Notes: generated from the letters alone by a model not told the origin. A DNA stretch of 9,010 bases from Gammaproteobacteria bacterium (GCA_030594925.1 JAUVEG010000037.1:1-9010); one strand, 5' to 3'. Positions 1 through 6,941 are shown, counted from the stretch's first letter. Numbers and translations: made by a program.

Positions 1-575
1 CTGATGGTTTCGCTGAGATTGTGCGGCGGTACGTTGGTCGCCATGCCGACGGCGATGCCTGAGGAGCCATTCACCAGCAGATTCGGCACTCTTGTTGGCA
101 ATACGGAAGGCTCGTGCTCCGAGCCATCGTAGTTTGCGACAAAATCAACCGTCTCCTTTTCAAGATCCTGCAGCAGGGAGTGGGCGATTTTCGACATGCG
201 GATTTCGGTATAGCGCATGGCCGCCGGAGAATCACCATCGACAGAGCCGAAGTTGCCCTGCCCGTCCACGAGCATGTAGCGCAGGGAGAAGGGCTGCGCC
301 ATACGCACGATGGTGTCATACACGGCAGTGTCGCCATGCGGGTGATATTTACCGATAACATCACCGACGATACGAGCTGATTTTTTGTAGGGTTTGTTCC
401 AGTCATTGCGTAGTTCATGCATCGCAAAAAGGACGCGACGGTGAACGGGTTTCAGACCATCCCTGACGTCAGGCAGTGCACGCCCGACAATGACGCTCAT
501 TGCATAGTCCAGATAGGATTGCTGCATCTCGTCTTCGAGATTGATCGGGATAACTTCCTTGGCGAATTCAGTCAT
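1..575 (-). CDS. gyrA: DNA gyrase subunit A, N-terminal part (runs off the left edge)
   Basis: GyrA is the DNA-cleaving and rejoining subunit of gyrase, the A2B2 type II topoisomerase that introduces negative supercoils in the cytoplasm. The minus strand reads 191 uninterrupted codons from the ATG at 575-573 to the window edge; a full GyrA is roughly 850-900 residues, so only the start is here. The translation follows E. coli GyrA position by position: [20 protein letters not shown] near residue 20, [10 protein letters not shown] near 78-87, and the catalytic tyrosine in RYTEIR at about residue 122. In the quinolone-resistance region, position 83 is Thr and position 87 is Asp. Thr83 is the normal residue in some gammaproteobacteria, so it is not by itself a resistance mutation. 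There is no good Shine-Dalgarno before the ATG, but the start gives the same N-terminal length as E. coli. ParC is less likely, because the N-terminus and spacing fit GyrA. Confidence 0.97.
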   Translation of the reverse strand, partial: MTEFAKEVIPINLEDEMQQSYLDYAMSVIVGRALPDVRDGLKPVHRRVLFAMHELRNDWNKPYKKSARIVGDVIGKYHPHGDTAVYDTIVRMAQPFSLRYMLVDGQGNFGSVDGDSPAAMRYTEIRMSKIAHSLLQDLEKETVDFVANYDGSEHEPSVLPTRVPNLLVNGSSGIAVGMATNVPPHNLSETI

Positions 576-605
576 GGCTGGGTGGTTTCAAAGGTGGTTT
601 TGACG

Positions 606-621
606 CCCTCGTCTTCGAGGG
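606..621 (-). other. Hairpin in the gyrA leader, with its core repeated inside the gene
   Basis: On the minus strand CCCTCGAAGACGAGGG folds into a 6-bp stem with an AAGA loop, about 30 nt upstream of the gyrA ATG and downstream of the proposed promoter. The 12-nt core CTCGAAGACGAG recurs exactly at 528-539, inside gyrA codons for Leu-Glu-Asp-Glu, again at the centre of a 6-bp hairpin. Its role is unknown; it could be an operator half or an RNA element. Confidence 0.5.
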
Positions 622-646
622 TAGGTACTTGATAATCAAGCAATGA

Positions 647-655
647 ATTCTACCA
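647..655 (-). promoter_or_regulatory. Probable extended -10 promoter of gyrA
   Basis: On the minus strand the sequence reads TGGTAGAAT, that is a TGn extension (653-655) followed by TAGAAT (647-652), which matches 5 of 6 positions of TATAAT. The -35 region is poor, as is common for extended -10 promoters. It lies between the terminator of the upstream gene and the gyrA start, giving a leader of about 65 nt. Confidence 0.5.
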
Positions 656-687
656 TAAAACACAGCTCATCATTATGTTTGAGACAC

Positions 688-716
688 AAAAAAGCCCCGA
701 CCGAAGAGCGGGGCTT
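688..716 (-). terminator. Rho-independent terminator after the mepK-like gene
   Basis: On the minus strand AAGCCCCG and CGGGGCTT form an 8-bp GC-rich stem around a 9-nt loop, followed by an uninterrupted run of six T. It begins about 40 nt after the stop codon at 756 and lies before the gyrA promoter, so it insulates gyrA from the cell-wall genes upstream. Confidence 0.9.
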
Positions 717-755
717 CAAAGAGGCTTCACCCTCATAAAAATGTGCAGGTATCAA

Positions 756-1355
756 TCAGCCGTAGCGGTTCCTTTTTCCCCACGTGCGCACTTTGCCAAC
801 ATCCATATGCACGAAGCTGGAGCCATAATAACCAACACCACCGCCTCTCTGCGATGTCGCGGCATTAAAGAGATTGGAGTTGCCAACACCCGGTAATTTG
901 ATATCGATCGCCTTACCCTTCATGTGCAGACTGTTTTTAGCAACGCGGGAACCTCTTCTGCGGTTGCGCAGCATGCGATTTGTTTTAGGAGAACGATATC
1001 CGGAGAGGATTTCAAAACACTTTGCGGAGTTGCAAACTGTCTTTTGATTGACGTTGTACAACAGGTCGATGAGCCTGGTGTCAATGGAGCAGACTTCATT
1101 GTCGCGGTGATCCCGCAGAATCACATCGATTTCTGCAAGCGCTTCAGGCTGATAGCGGCCATCGATCCAGTAATCAACCCTGGTTGTTTCACCCGTGTGG
1201 ACATTAGTCAGCGAAAGCGCGCGTACACCGCGTGCTTTTTTCCTTGATCTTGCGTAGACCGCGGGAAGTGCCGTTGCCGCAGCCACTGCTGCCGTTCCGA
1301 TCAAAAATCCTCTACGCTGAAGGAGGGTGGGTTGGCTTTTCTGTTTGATACTCAT
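756..1355 (-). CDS. mepK: MepK/YcbK-type murein endopeptidase (DUF882, M15-like), Tat-exported
   Basis: This 199-residue protein resembles E. coli MepK (YcbK), a periplasmic zinc endopeptidase that cuts 3-3 (mDap-mDap) peptidoglycan cross-links and so supports wall growth. A twin-arginine signal is visible at residues 13-18 (QRRGFL), followed by an Ala-rich hydrophobic stretch to about residue 33 and a basic segment. The mature part carries LTNVHTGET near 49-57, SGYRSPKTN at 118-126, the SxHxxGxAxD metal motif at 142-151 (His144, Asp151), and GGVGYYGSSFVHMDVG at 172-187 with His183 as the third expected ligand. It lies downstream of two L,D-transpeptidase genes, matching the ycbB-ycbK order of E. 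coli, and ends at a strong terminator. The start is the only sensible ATG before the Tat motif; the ribosome site is weak. Three cysteines (89, 108, 113) might form a disulfide. The family is clear; the exact bond specificity is inferred. Confidence 0.9.
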   Translation of the reverse strand: MSIKQKSQPTLLQRRGFLIGTAAVAAATALPAVYARSRKKARGVRALSLTNVHTGETTRVDYWIDGRYQPEALAEIDVILRDHRDNEVCSIDTRLIDLLYNVNQKTVCNSAKCFEILSGYRSPKTNRMLRNRRRGSRVAKNSLHMKGKAIDIKLPGVGNSNLFNAATSQRGGGVGYYGSSFVHMDVGKVRTWGKRNRYG

Positions 1356-1389
1356 AGACTTACTACATATTTGTCAAGAAGTGTATTAC

Positions 1390-1418
1390 ACCATAGCAGG
1401 CAGAGTGATGAAAATCAA
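1390..1418 (-). promoter_or_regulatory. Probable promoter of the mepK-like gene
   Basis: On the minus strand there is a -35 TTGATT (1413-1418), a 17-bp spacer and a -10 TATGGT (1390-1395) preceded by TGC, an extended -10. Transcription would start near 1383, about 28 nt before the ATG. This implies that the endopeptidase can be expressed independently of the transpeptidase genes upstream. Confidence 0.5.
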
Positions 1419-1552
1419 GGATATTACGATGAATATTTTCAATGAAGCAGGCCTTGCAGTATTGAAAATCCAATCAAGATATGCAGAAAAAAGCTGCTTG
1501 CGAGGTCAGATTTTGTTGAATAATTGGTAACTGTTCAGCACCTGTGAGATTG

Positions 1553-1590
1553 TCCTCAGCACTCAGTCCTCGACCCTCAGTCCTCGGTAC
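1553..1590. repeat. Short tandem repeat after the downstream ldtD-like gene
   Basis: The plus strand shows CTCAGTCCTCG at 1562-1572 and again at 1576-1586, a 14-bp period, with degraded neighbours (TCCTCAGCAC from 1555 and CTCACCCTCG at 1590-1599). It starts directly at the ldtD-like stop codon, and its last degraded unit overlaps the 3' end of that gene. A related sequence sits at the end of the permease gene (5594-5616). There is no T run, so it does not look like an intrinsic terminator. Confidence 0.6.
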
Positions 1591-3435
1591 TCACCCTCGC
1601 TTGGATGTTTTCGCCTGAACCAGGCGTCGGTCACGACGGTAGAGATCATCGTAGAAATAGACCTGCTTGCCATCGGCCCACGCCGTCATATAGAGGAGAT
1701 AAACAGGGAGGCTCTGATCCAGATTGATATGCCTGTTATGACCGGATTTTGAGATCAGGGCGCTGAACTCATCCGGACTCTTGTCACCCAGGAGAACCGA
1801 TCCCAACTCCGCCGGCTTCTCGATTCTGACGCAGCCATGACTGTGAGCCCGAAAATCCTTCTTGAACAACCTTCTGCTCTGGGTATCATGCAGATAGACG
1901 CCGTGCTTGTTGGGGAAAATAAATTTCACCGTCCCCAGCGCACCTGCGGCGCCCCTGGACTCCACCACCCGGTAAGGGGCGCGATTGCTCCTGCTGTACT
2001 GCCCCCAGTTGACACTGTACGGGTCGACGGTATTGCCAGCCCTGTCCATCACCTTGTAGCCTTTCTTTTTGAAATATCCGGGATTGCGGCTTGCCTTGGG
2101 CGCCATCTCCGCAGAGACAATGGAACTTGGAACATTCCAGTTTGGGTTCAGCACCATATACTTCATCTCTGTTGAAAAGCTTGGTGTTTGATGATTCGCC
2201 TTGGTCTTGCCAACAACAGTCCGCATGGTCAGCCTGTCTTCGCCATTCTCCCTGTACCAGAGACGAAAAGCCGGTATGTTGACAACAATGTGCCTCTGCC
2301 CCAGGCTTCCGGGCAGCCAGCGCCAGCGCTCCATGGATGCAATCATCTGGCGAATTCTATCTTTGACCGGAACTGCCAGCGCCTGTCGCGTACGCGCGCC
2401 GATGACGCCGTCATCGTTCAATCCATGGCGCCGCTGAAAACCCTCGACCGCAAGTTTCAAATCATCGTCATAAAACGAAGGCTGTGCTACAGAAAGATCA
2501 GCGCCGTCGGTTGACGCCAGACGCACACGCAGCGCCATGACTTCGCCTCCGCTCATTCCAGGTTTCAAGCCGCGCCCCTCTGCAGGGAAGGGAGGCCAGC
2601 CGCCGGAATTGGCAATAGCGTTGTAATCTTCGAGATCCCGGCGAAGATTTTTATAAAAAGAGTGGCTGGGCGACGCCTGTTGCATAAAGCGGGGAACAGC
2701 CCGCTCAGCGACAGCCTGCGCCATGCCCGTTGCAAGATCCGCCCTGGCGCTGCCAGCCATCTTCCAGCGCGGATCGACGTCACGGGGACGATACTGGCCA
2801 TCCCGCAGATGAGAGACGTAGTGCAACACATTATCGGTCAATAGCAGATCAAACAGCGTCAGATCTCCATTTTGCTGCGCCTGAAAGATCTCTTCGATGT
2901 GATATTCGTGCGGGTTCAAGCCATGCGAATCGGCTTCAGAGAGGATTTGAATCGCCGCAGAGGCGTCTCTGCTGATATCTCCTCCGCGATGCCAGACCGG
3001 CTCACCTCCATTGGCTTCATACACCTGTTGAAGCCACGCCCCCTTCGATACGGCGCGGTAATACTCTAAAGCTAAAGCGGTTACAACCGACTCATCGTAC
3101 ATCGGGCTATTGCCCAGCGGGGAGACTGGCGCATAGAGGGGCTCAGTTGCATCCGGAAAGCGATATGGCCTGGGTGCATTCCCGGATGCTTTAGGTTTGA
3201 CGTGTCCCGGGGTCTGCCGCTGAACAACAGGAGCAGCAACCGGCTTGGCCACAACAACCTTCTTTGGCTGTGGTTTTGGCTTGGGGCGGTAAGCAAAAAT
3301 ATCGCCATATTCACCATCTCCCCAACCTGCCAGCAGCGGTGAAGCAGTGAATAGCGCGCAACAGAGCCCGAATGCCAATGCTGTTGTTAAATGCCTGCCA
3401 CGGCCATTGACAACATCATGATATTTACGACGCAT
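1591..3435 (-). CDS. L,D-transpeptidase, LdtD/YcbB family, downstream copy
   Basis: LdtD-type enzymes act in the periplasm. They cleave the D-Ala from a donor tetrapeptide and join two mDap residues, making 3-3 cross-links that brace the wall and can bypass beta-lactam-inhibited transpeptidases. With the ATG at 3435 the product is 614 residues, close to E. coli LdtD. It has a signal peptide with likely cleavage after LLA36, a Lys/Pro-rich linker (about 50-100), an N-terminal helical scaffold (about 110-280), a peptidoglycan-binding domain (about 290-355, with FQRRHGLNDDGVIGARTRQAL), and a YkuD catalytic domain. The catalytic motif is SHGCVRIEK with Cys535, preceded by HGVYLHDT with His516. 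An in-frame TTG at 3456 could extend it by 7 residues, but the ATG follows GGGG at a 6-nt spacing and aligns with the paralogue. The basic C-terminal tail ending KTSKRG is shared with the paralogue. It lies between that gene and the mepK-like gene. Confidence 0.93.
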   Translation of the reverse strand: MRRKYHDVVNGRGRHLTTALAFGLCCALFTASPLLAGWGDGEYGDIFAYRPKPKPQPKKVVVAKPVAAPVVQRQTPGHVKPKASGNAPRPYRFPDATEPLYAPVSPLGNSPMYDESVVTALALEYYRAVSKGAWLQQVYEANGGEPVWHRGGDISRDASAAIQILSEADSHGLNPHEYHIEEIFQAQQNGDLTLFDLLLTDNVLHYVSHLRDGQYRPRDVDPRWKMAGSARADLATGMAQAVAERAVPRFMQQASPSHSFYKNLRRDLEDYNAIANSGGWPPFPAEGRGLKPGMSGGEVMALRVRLASTDGADLSVAQPSFYDDDLKLAVEGFQRRHGLNDDGVIGARTRQALAVPVKDRIRQMIASMERWRWLPGSLGQRHIVVNIPAFRLWYRENGEDRLTMRTVVGKTKANHQTPSFSTEMKYMVLNPNWNVPSSIVSAEMAPKASRNPGYFKKKGYKVMDRAGNTVDPYSVNWGQYSRSNRAPYRVVESRGAAGALGTVKFIFPNKHGVYLHDTQSRRLFKKDFRAHSHGCVRIEKPAELGSVLLGDKSPDEFSALISKSGHNRHINLDQSLPVYLLYMTAWADGKQVYFYDDLYRRDRRLVQAKTSKRG

Positions 3436-3460
3436 AAAAAACCCCGAGTTTCCCAACTCT
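3428..3460 (-). promoter_or_regulatory. Conserved leader element of the downstream ldtD-like gene
   Basis: This 33-nt block is identical to 5494-5526 in front of the paralogue. On the minus strand it contains GAGTTGGGAAACTC (3446-3459), a 5-bp stem closed by a GNRA-type GGGA loop, then GGGG, six T and the ATG. An alternative pairing of GGAAAC with the T run would exclude the first hairpin and cover the likely ribosome site. Identity stops just after the third codon. A weak -10-like TAAAAT lies upstream at 3466-3471. Confidence 0.55.
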
Positions 3461-3465
3461 ATACA

Positions 3466-3471
3466 ATTTTA
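3466..3471 (-). promoter_or_regulatory. Possible -10 box of the downstream ldtD-like gene
   Basis: The minus strand reads TAAAAT, 5 of 6 matches to TATAAT, but I see only a T-rich run where the -35 box should be. If used, transcription would begin close to the leader hairpin. The gene could instead be read through from its upstream paralogue, since no clear terminator separates them. Confidence 0.3.
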
Positions 3472-3532
3472 TTTGGAAAATATGATTAGAAAAAACCGGT
3501 GACGCACAACAAAGCAGAATTTTACTATGGAA

Positions 3533-3571
3533 GTTGGCAATTGGCGCGAGTCTAATCACAGCATTGCCAAC
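3533..3571. repeat. Inverted repeat between the two ldtD-like genes
   Basis: The plus strand has GTTGGCAA (3533-3540) and TTGCCAAC (3564-3571), perfect 8-bp arms 23 bp apart. No T run follows on the minus strand, so it is not a standard terminator. It could be a weak transcript hairpin or a protein-binding site upstream of the downstream paralogue. The rest of this roughly 200-bp gap holds only a 10-bp direct repeat GCTGCAAACT (3597-3606 and 3611-3620). Confidence 0.4.
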
Positions 3572-3638
3572 AGCAGATTCTCTTGCTTTACTGCCTGCTG
3601 CAAACTGACGGCTGCAAACTTTAGCGCTTCTCCCCGCC

Positions 3639-5501
3639 TCACCCTCGCTTGGAGGTTTTCGCCTGGACCAGGCGCCGGTCACGACGGTAGAGATCCTCAT
3701 AGAAATAAACCTGATCTGCATCAGCCCACGCCGTCATGTAGAGCATGTAGACAGGGATATCCTGCTGCAGATCGATACGCTCATCTTCACTGGATCTTTC
3801 CACCAGTGAACTGAACTGCTGCGAGTTTCTATGTCCCAGAATAGCCGCTCCCAGTTCCACCGGTTTCTCAACTCTGACGCAACCATGACTGTAGGCCCGA
3901 AACTCCTGTTTGAACAGCTGTTTGCTCTTGGTGTCATGCAATGCGACACCATACTGATTTGGAAAAATGAACTTCACAACACCCAACGATCCATCGGCGC
4001 CTCTTGCCTGCACCACCTTGTAGGGAGCCGGGTTGCTCTTGCTGTACTGCCCCCAATTCACGCTTGAAGGGTCAATGATGTTGCCGGCCTCATCGCTCAC
4101 TTTATAACCATTATCCTGGAAAAACCGCGGATACTTATGTGCCTTAGGCGCCATCTCTTCAGAGACAATGGTATTGGGAACATTCCAGTTAGGATTGAGC
4201 ACCATGAATTTCATGTTTGTCGTAAAAGTCGGTGTTTGCAGAGCCTTCGGCGCCTTGCCAACGATGGTTCGCATGGTCAATTTATCAACGCCATTCTCCC
4301 TGTAATAGAGACGAAAAGCCGGCACATTCACCATAACAGTCCGATTACCAAGATTGTTCGGCACCCAGCGCCAGCGCTCCATGGCTGCGTTAATCTGGCG
4401 AATTCTGTCTTTAACCGAAACAGCCAGCGCCTGGCGCGTACGTCCACCGATCGCGCCGTCAGCGTTCAAGCCGTGACGCCGCTGGAAGCTCTCGACGGCC
4501 AGTTTCAGATTATTATCAAACCGCGAGGGTTGCGGCGCATAGAGATCGGCGCCATCTGTTACCGCCAGACGGGCGCGCAGCTTTTTTACATCGCTACCGC
4601 TGGAACCCGGCTTCAAGGCGCGCCCCCTGACAGCAAATGAAGGCCAACCACCGGACTGCGCAATACTGAGATAGTCATAGAGGTGGCGGGAGAGGCTGCG
4701 GTAGACGGCATGCCGCGGCTCTACCTGATTCATGAGACGGGCAACCCTCTTGGACTTGAGCGCCTTCACCATGATCGCTACCACGTCAGCTCTGGCGCCA
4801 TGACTGATCAGCCATAGCGGATCAACATCATGGGAATTATACTGGCCATCCCGCAGATGAGTGACATAGCGCAACGTATTATCTGTTAACAGCAGGTCAA
4901 AAAGCGTCATATCCCCCTGTTGCTGCGCCTGCAGTATCTCGTCGACGTGATACTCGGCTGGATTCAGACCCTGTGAGTCTGCCTCGGAGAGGATTTGAAT
5001 CGCTGCATTGGCGTCCCTGGTGACACGGTCACTGCGCGACCACGTAATTTTATTGCGATTTCCTTTGTAGACACGCTTGAGTTTCTCCTTGTTTGATGCA
5101 GAGCGGTAATGCCCAAGAGCGCTCTTGATCGACTCTTTGCGCATTGAGCCGTTGCCCAGTGGAGAGACTCGCGGATAGAGAGACGTAGTGGGAGATTTGG
5201 TGGTGCTGTGGCGCCGAATTTGTCTGGACTGAGTACCTGGTATTGGAGTATCAACAGCACGTGCAGCGTATCGCTGGACAACAAGAGCATCGACCGGAGC
5301 CCCTCCGGCAGTTGTCACAGGCTTCGCTACTCTTCCTGGTTGTGGATTTGATACGGATGCAAAGATGTCACCATACTCTGAATCCCCCCAGCCAGCCTGC
5401 AGTGATGAGGCACTGAAAGCCGCACAACAGAGTGCTACACTTAATACTGTTGTCAAATGCCGGAGACGACTGATGACGACATCGTGATGATTGCGACGCA
5501 T
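3639..5501 (-). CDS. L,D-transpeptidase, LdtD/YcbB family, upstream copy
   Basis: This is a paralogue of the gene at 1591-3435 with the same layout: signal peptide with likely cleavage after LQA36, a longer and more variable linker (about 50-112), a helical scaffold, a peptidoglycan-binding domain (about 296-361, FQRRHGLNADGAIGGRTRQAL), and a YkuD catalytic domain with SHGCVRVEK (Cys541) and ALHDT (His522). With the ATG at 5501 it is 620 residues. An in-frame ATG at 5561 would add 20 residues, but that stretch includes the probable promoter -10 and the leader hairpin, and it would put charged residues before a normal signal peptide, so 5501 is preferred. The copies are most alike in the scaffold core and at the C-terminus (the last 16 residues are identical) and differ most in the linker and around the KITWSRSDR region (151-159). 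Both look catalytically intact, so this is duplication with possible specialisation rather than decay. Confidence 0.93.
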   Translation of the reverse strand: MRRNHHDVVISRLRHLTTVLSVALCCAAFSASSLQAGWGDSEYGDIFASVSNPQPGRVAKPVTTAGGAPVDALVVQRYAARAVDTPIPGTQSRQIRRHSTTKSPTTSLYPRVSPLGNGSMRKESIKSALGHYRSASNKEKLKRVYKGNRNKITWSRSDRVTRDANAAIQILSEADSQGLNPAEYHVDEILQAQQQGDMTLFDLLLTDNTLRYVTHLRDGQYNSHDVDPLWLISHGARADVVAIMVKALKSKRVARLMNQVEPRHAVYRSLSRHLYDYLSIAQSGGWPSFAVRGRALKPGSSGSDVKKLRARLAVTDGADLYAPQPSRFDNNLKLAVESFQRRHGLNADGAIGGRTRQALAVSVKDRIRQINAAMERWRWVPNNLGNRTVMVNVPAFRLYYRENGVDKLTMRTIVGKAPKALQTPTFTTNMKFMVLNPNWNVPNTIVSEEMAPKAHKYPRFFQDNGYKVSDEAGNIIDPSSVNWGQYSKSNPAPYKVVQARGADGSLGVVKFIFPNQYGVALHDTKSKQLFKQEFRAYSHGCVRVEKPVELGAAILGHRNSQQFSSLVERSSEDERIDLQQDIPVYMLYMTAWADADQVYFYEDLYRRDRRLVQAKTSKRG

Positions 5502-5526
5502 AAAAAACCCCGAGTTTCCCAACTCT
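5494..5526 (-). promoter_or_regulatory. Conserved leader element of the upstream ldtD-like gene
   Basis: This is the identical twin of 3428-3460: a GAGTT/AACTC stem with a GGGA loop (5512-5525 in plus coordinates), then GGGG, six T, the ATG and two more codons. With the proposed start of transcription near 5539, it makes up most of the leader. Confidence 0.55.
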
Positions 5527-5545
5527 TTACAACATATCTTCTTGA

Positions 5546-5574
5546 AGTATAGCAAATCCAATGATGTTTGGAAA
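5546..5574 (-). promoter_or_regulatory. Probable promoter of the ldtD-like gene pair
   Basis: On the minus strand there is a -35 TTTCCA (5569-5574, 4 of 6 matches), a 17-bp spacer and a -10 TATACT (5546-5551) preceded by TGC, an extended -10. Transcription would start near 5539, about 38 nt before the ATG at 5501. It lies just after the permease stop codon. Confidence 0.55.
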
Positions 5575-5593
5575 ACGGAGAAGCGAGAGGTAA

Positions 5594-5616
5594 GTCCTCA
5601 ATCCTCAGCCCTATGT
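5594..5616. repeat. TGAGGAT/TGAGGAC repeat at the end of the permease gene
   Basis: On the minus strand GCTGAGGATTGAGGACTT spans the permease stop codon, so the last codons (Ala-Glu-Asp) and the TGA come from it. It resembles the tandem repeat at 1553-1590, which likewise begins at a stop codon. Confidence 0.45.
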
Positions 5617-6770
5617 CCTATCTCCTTTGCCTTCTGGCCGACAGCAAGGATGCCCATTGCGAGTACAGCAGATGCAGAAAAGATCAGAAATGTGGTAGTA
5701 GCGCCGCTTGAATCCCATAGATAACCACTGCTGAGACTGCCGAGCGTACCCCCGACACCAAAACTGACACTGCTGTAGAGCGCCTGCCCCCTGCCCTGCA
5801 GATGCTGCGGAAAATTGTGATGCACAAAATCGATGGCTGCAGCATGAAAAGCGCCGAAGGTGGCGGCATGCAGCAGCTGGGAAAAGATCAGCACCAGCAG
5901 ATAATCACTAAACAGGGCAACCAGACTCCAGCGCAGCGCAGCCAGAAACAGGCACCATAGCAGCAGGGTCTTTGAACTGAAAGCCAGCAGCAGTTTGTGC
6001 ATGATAAATATATAGAGAGCGACCTCTGCGGCAACCCCAAGCGCCCACAACTGACCAATCACCCCCTTGGAATACCCCTCGCCCTCCAGATAGATCGAAA
6101 AGAATGTGTAGTAGGCGCCATGACTGAACTGCATCAGCAGGCAGATCGCAAAAAACGACAGCACAGCCGGTTGCAGCAAGATTGTGGACAACGAAGCTGT
6201 AGAGTGATGCTCATCCTGCCGTGGCTGTTCGGGAATCACCAGTGTCGACAGCCAGATTCCGGCATAGAGCAGCGCAAGCACAGGCAGGATGATCGTTACT
6301 CCCCGGCGATCCACCATAAACCCCAGCACCACCACCATCAGCATAAAACCAACCGAGCCCCACACGCGTATGCGGCTGTAGAGGGGCGTGTTGCTTCCGA
6401 GAAAGCGCAGTGTGGTCACTTCGATCTGCGGCAGCACCGCATTCCAGAAAAAGCTGAACAGCGCCATGGCGAGTGCAAGCCCTGCGTAGTCGGTAAGCCA
6501 GAAGACCAGAAGAAAGGTGCAAAAAGAGAGAAATGCGCCGCTGCGCACCAGCCTCATGCGCTGCCCGAGGGAGTCGCCAAGCCACCCCCACAGGTAGGGG
6601 GCAACGATCTTGGTCGCCATCGGTATCGCCATCAGCTCGCCGATCTGCAGCGCAGAGAAGCCGAGTGACTTGAGATAGAGTGCCCAGAATGGAACCAGCG
6701 CACCGAGCGCTGCGAAGTAGAAAAAATAGAACGACGACAGTCGCCAGTACGGCATCCTGGAGAAGACCAT
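5598..6770 (-). CDS. MFS permease, HcaT-like (MFS_1_like family)
   Basis: This is a 390-residue inner-membrane transporter of the major facilitator superfamily with about 12 hydrophobic segments. It resembles E. coli HcaT, the putative 3-phenylpropionate transporter, in overall length, in the N-terminal LVPFWALYLKSLGFSALQIG (24-43), and in a long C-terminal stretch including HGAYYTFFSIYLEGEGYS and LWALGVAAEVALY. The loop motif WGWLGDSLGQRMR (61-73) is the expected MFS motif A region. The substrate cannot be read from sequence. The chosen ATG lies 5 bp from the edge of repeat element A and has no Shine-Dalgarno there; the ATG at codon 6 is a possible alternative. The gene follows aroC, and the gap is almost entirely element A, so they were probably one tightly coupled operon. 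The final residues come from a short repeat and are probably unimportant. Confidence 0.85.
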   Translation of the reverse strand: MVFSRMPYWRLSSFYFFYFAALGALVPFWALYLKSLGFSALQIGELMAIPMATKIVAPYLWGWLGDSLGQRMRLVRSGAFLSFCTFLLVFWLTDYAGLALAMALFSFFWNAVLPQIEVTTLRFLGSNTPLYSRIRVWGSVGFMLMVVVLGFMVDRRGVTIILPVLALLYAGIWLSTLVIPEQPRQDEHHSTASLSTILLQPAVLSFFAICLLMQFSHGAYYTFFSIYLEGEGYSKGVIGQLWALGVAAEVALYIFIMHKLLLAFSSKTLLLWCLFLAALRWSLVALFSDYLLVLIFSQLLHAATFGAFHAAAIDFVHHNFPQHLQGRGQALYSSVSFGVGGTLGSLSSGYLWDSSGATTTFLIFSASAVLAMGILAVGQKAKEIGHRAED

Positions 6771-6774
6771 CTAA

Positions 6775-6941
6775 TCTAGCGAGACCTGGTCTCAGACGGA
6801 CCAGGCATGAAAAAGAGGATTTCTCTCGCAAAGACGCAAAGCCCGCCAAGAAAAACCTTTGCGATCTTGGCGTTCTTGGCGAGAGATTTTTTTAGAACTT
6901 GCCTCATTTGCAAACATGTTATGCACTCAAGGATTACTAGT
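6775..6941. mobile_element. 167-bp MITE-like repeat element, copy A (between permease and aroC)
   Basis: This element matches 8108-8274 in length and in both outer parts. It begins TCTAGCGAGACC and ends CACTCAAGGATTACTAGT, so it is bounded by CTAG at 6776-6779 and 6937-6940, a possible 4-bp target duplication. The left part contains GAGACCTGGTCTC, a near-perfect palindrome. The centre (6822-6886) is a large imperfect hairpin made of CGCAAAG/CGCCAAG heptamers. I see no terminal inverted repeats and no coding capacity, so it would be non-autonomous. It provides the aroC stop codon and sits 4 bp before the permease ATG. A T7 run after the hairpin (6887-6893) could terminate plus-strand transcripts. 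Confidence 0.8.
6822..6886. repeat. Central mismatched hairpin of element A
   Basis: The arms are bounded by TCTCTCG and CGAGAGA. The left arm has CGCAAAG (6827), CGCAAAG (6835) and CGCCAAG (6844). The right arm, read inward to outward, has CTTTGCG (6857), CTTGGCG (6866) and CTTGGCG (6875). Each unit therefore faces the other type and has exactly one mismatch. This belongs to the widespread class of such palindromes that produce spurious SRKDAK-type reading frames. Confidence 0.8.

Noticed and set aside
320..345. GyrA Thr83 as a quinolone-resistance mutation
   Set aside because: Thr at this position is the wild-type residue in some gammaproteobacteria, and Asp87 is unchanged.
1372..1377. Perfect TTGACA just before the mepK-like ATG
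   Set aside because: A -10 box at the right distance would lie inside the coding region and none is present; the extended -10 further upstream is better.
4137..4640. 167-codon open frame on the plus strand
   Set aside because: It is antisense to the upstream ldtD-like gene, has no recognisable domain, and its composition is what the opposite strand of a coding region gives.
5997..6668. 223-codon open frame on the plus strand, rich in His, Gln and Arg
   Set aside because: It is antisense to the permease; its polar composition is the usual shadow of transmembrane codons.
6211..6849. 212-codon minus-strand frame overlapping the permease
   Set aside because: It is a shifted frame of the permease, begins inside repeat element A, and has no family resemblance.
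6822..6886. CRISPR array, suggested by spaced CGCAAAG units
   Set aside because: The units are only 7 bp, lie 1-6 bp apart and form two arms of a hairpin; there are no spacers of useful length and no cas genes.
6680..6895. Small plus-strand frame encoding an SRKDAK-type peptide
   Set aside because: The peptide is the translation of the palindromic repeat core, a well-known source of spurious genes.
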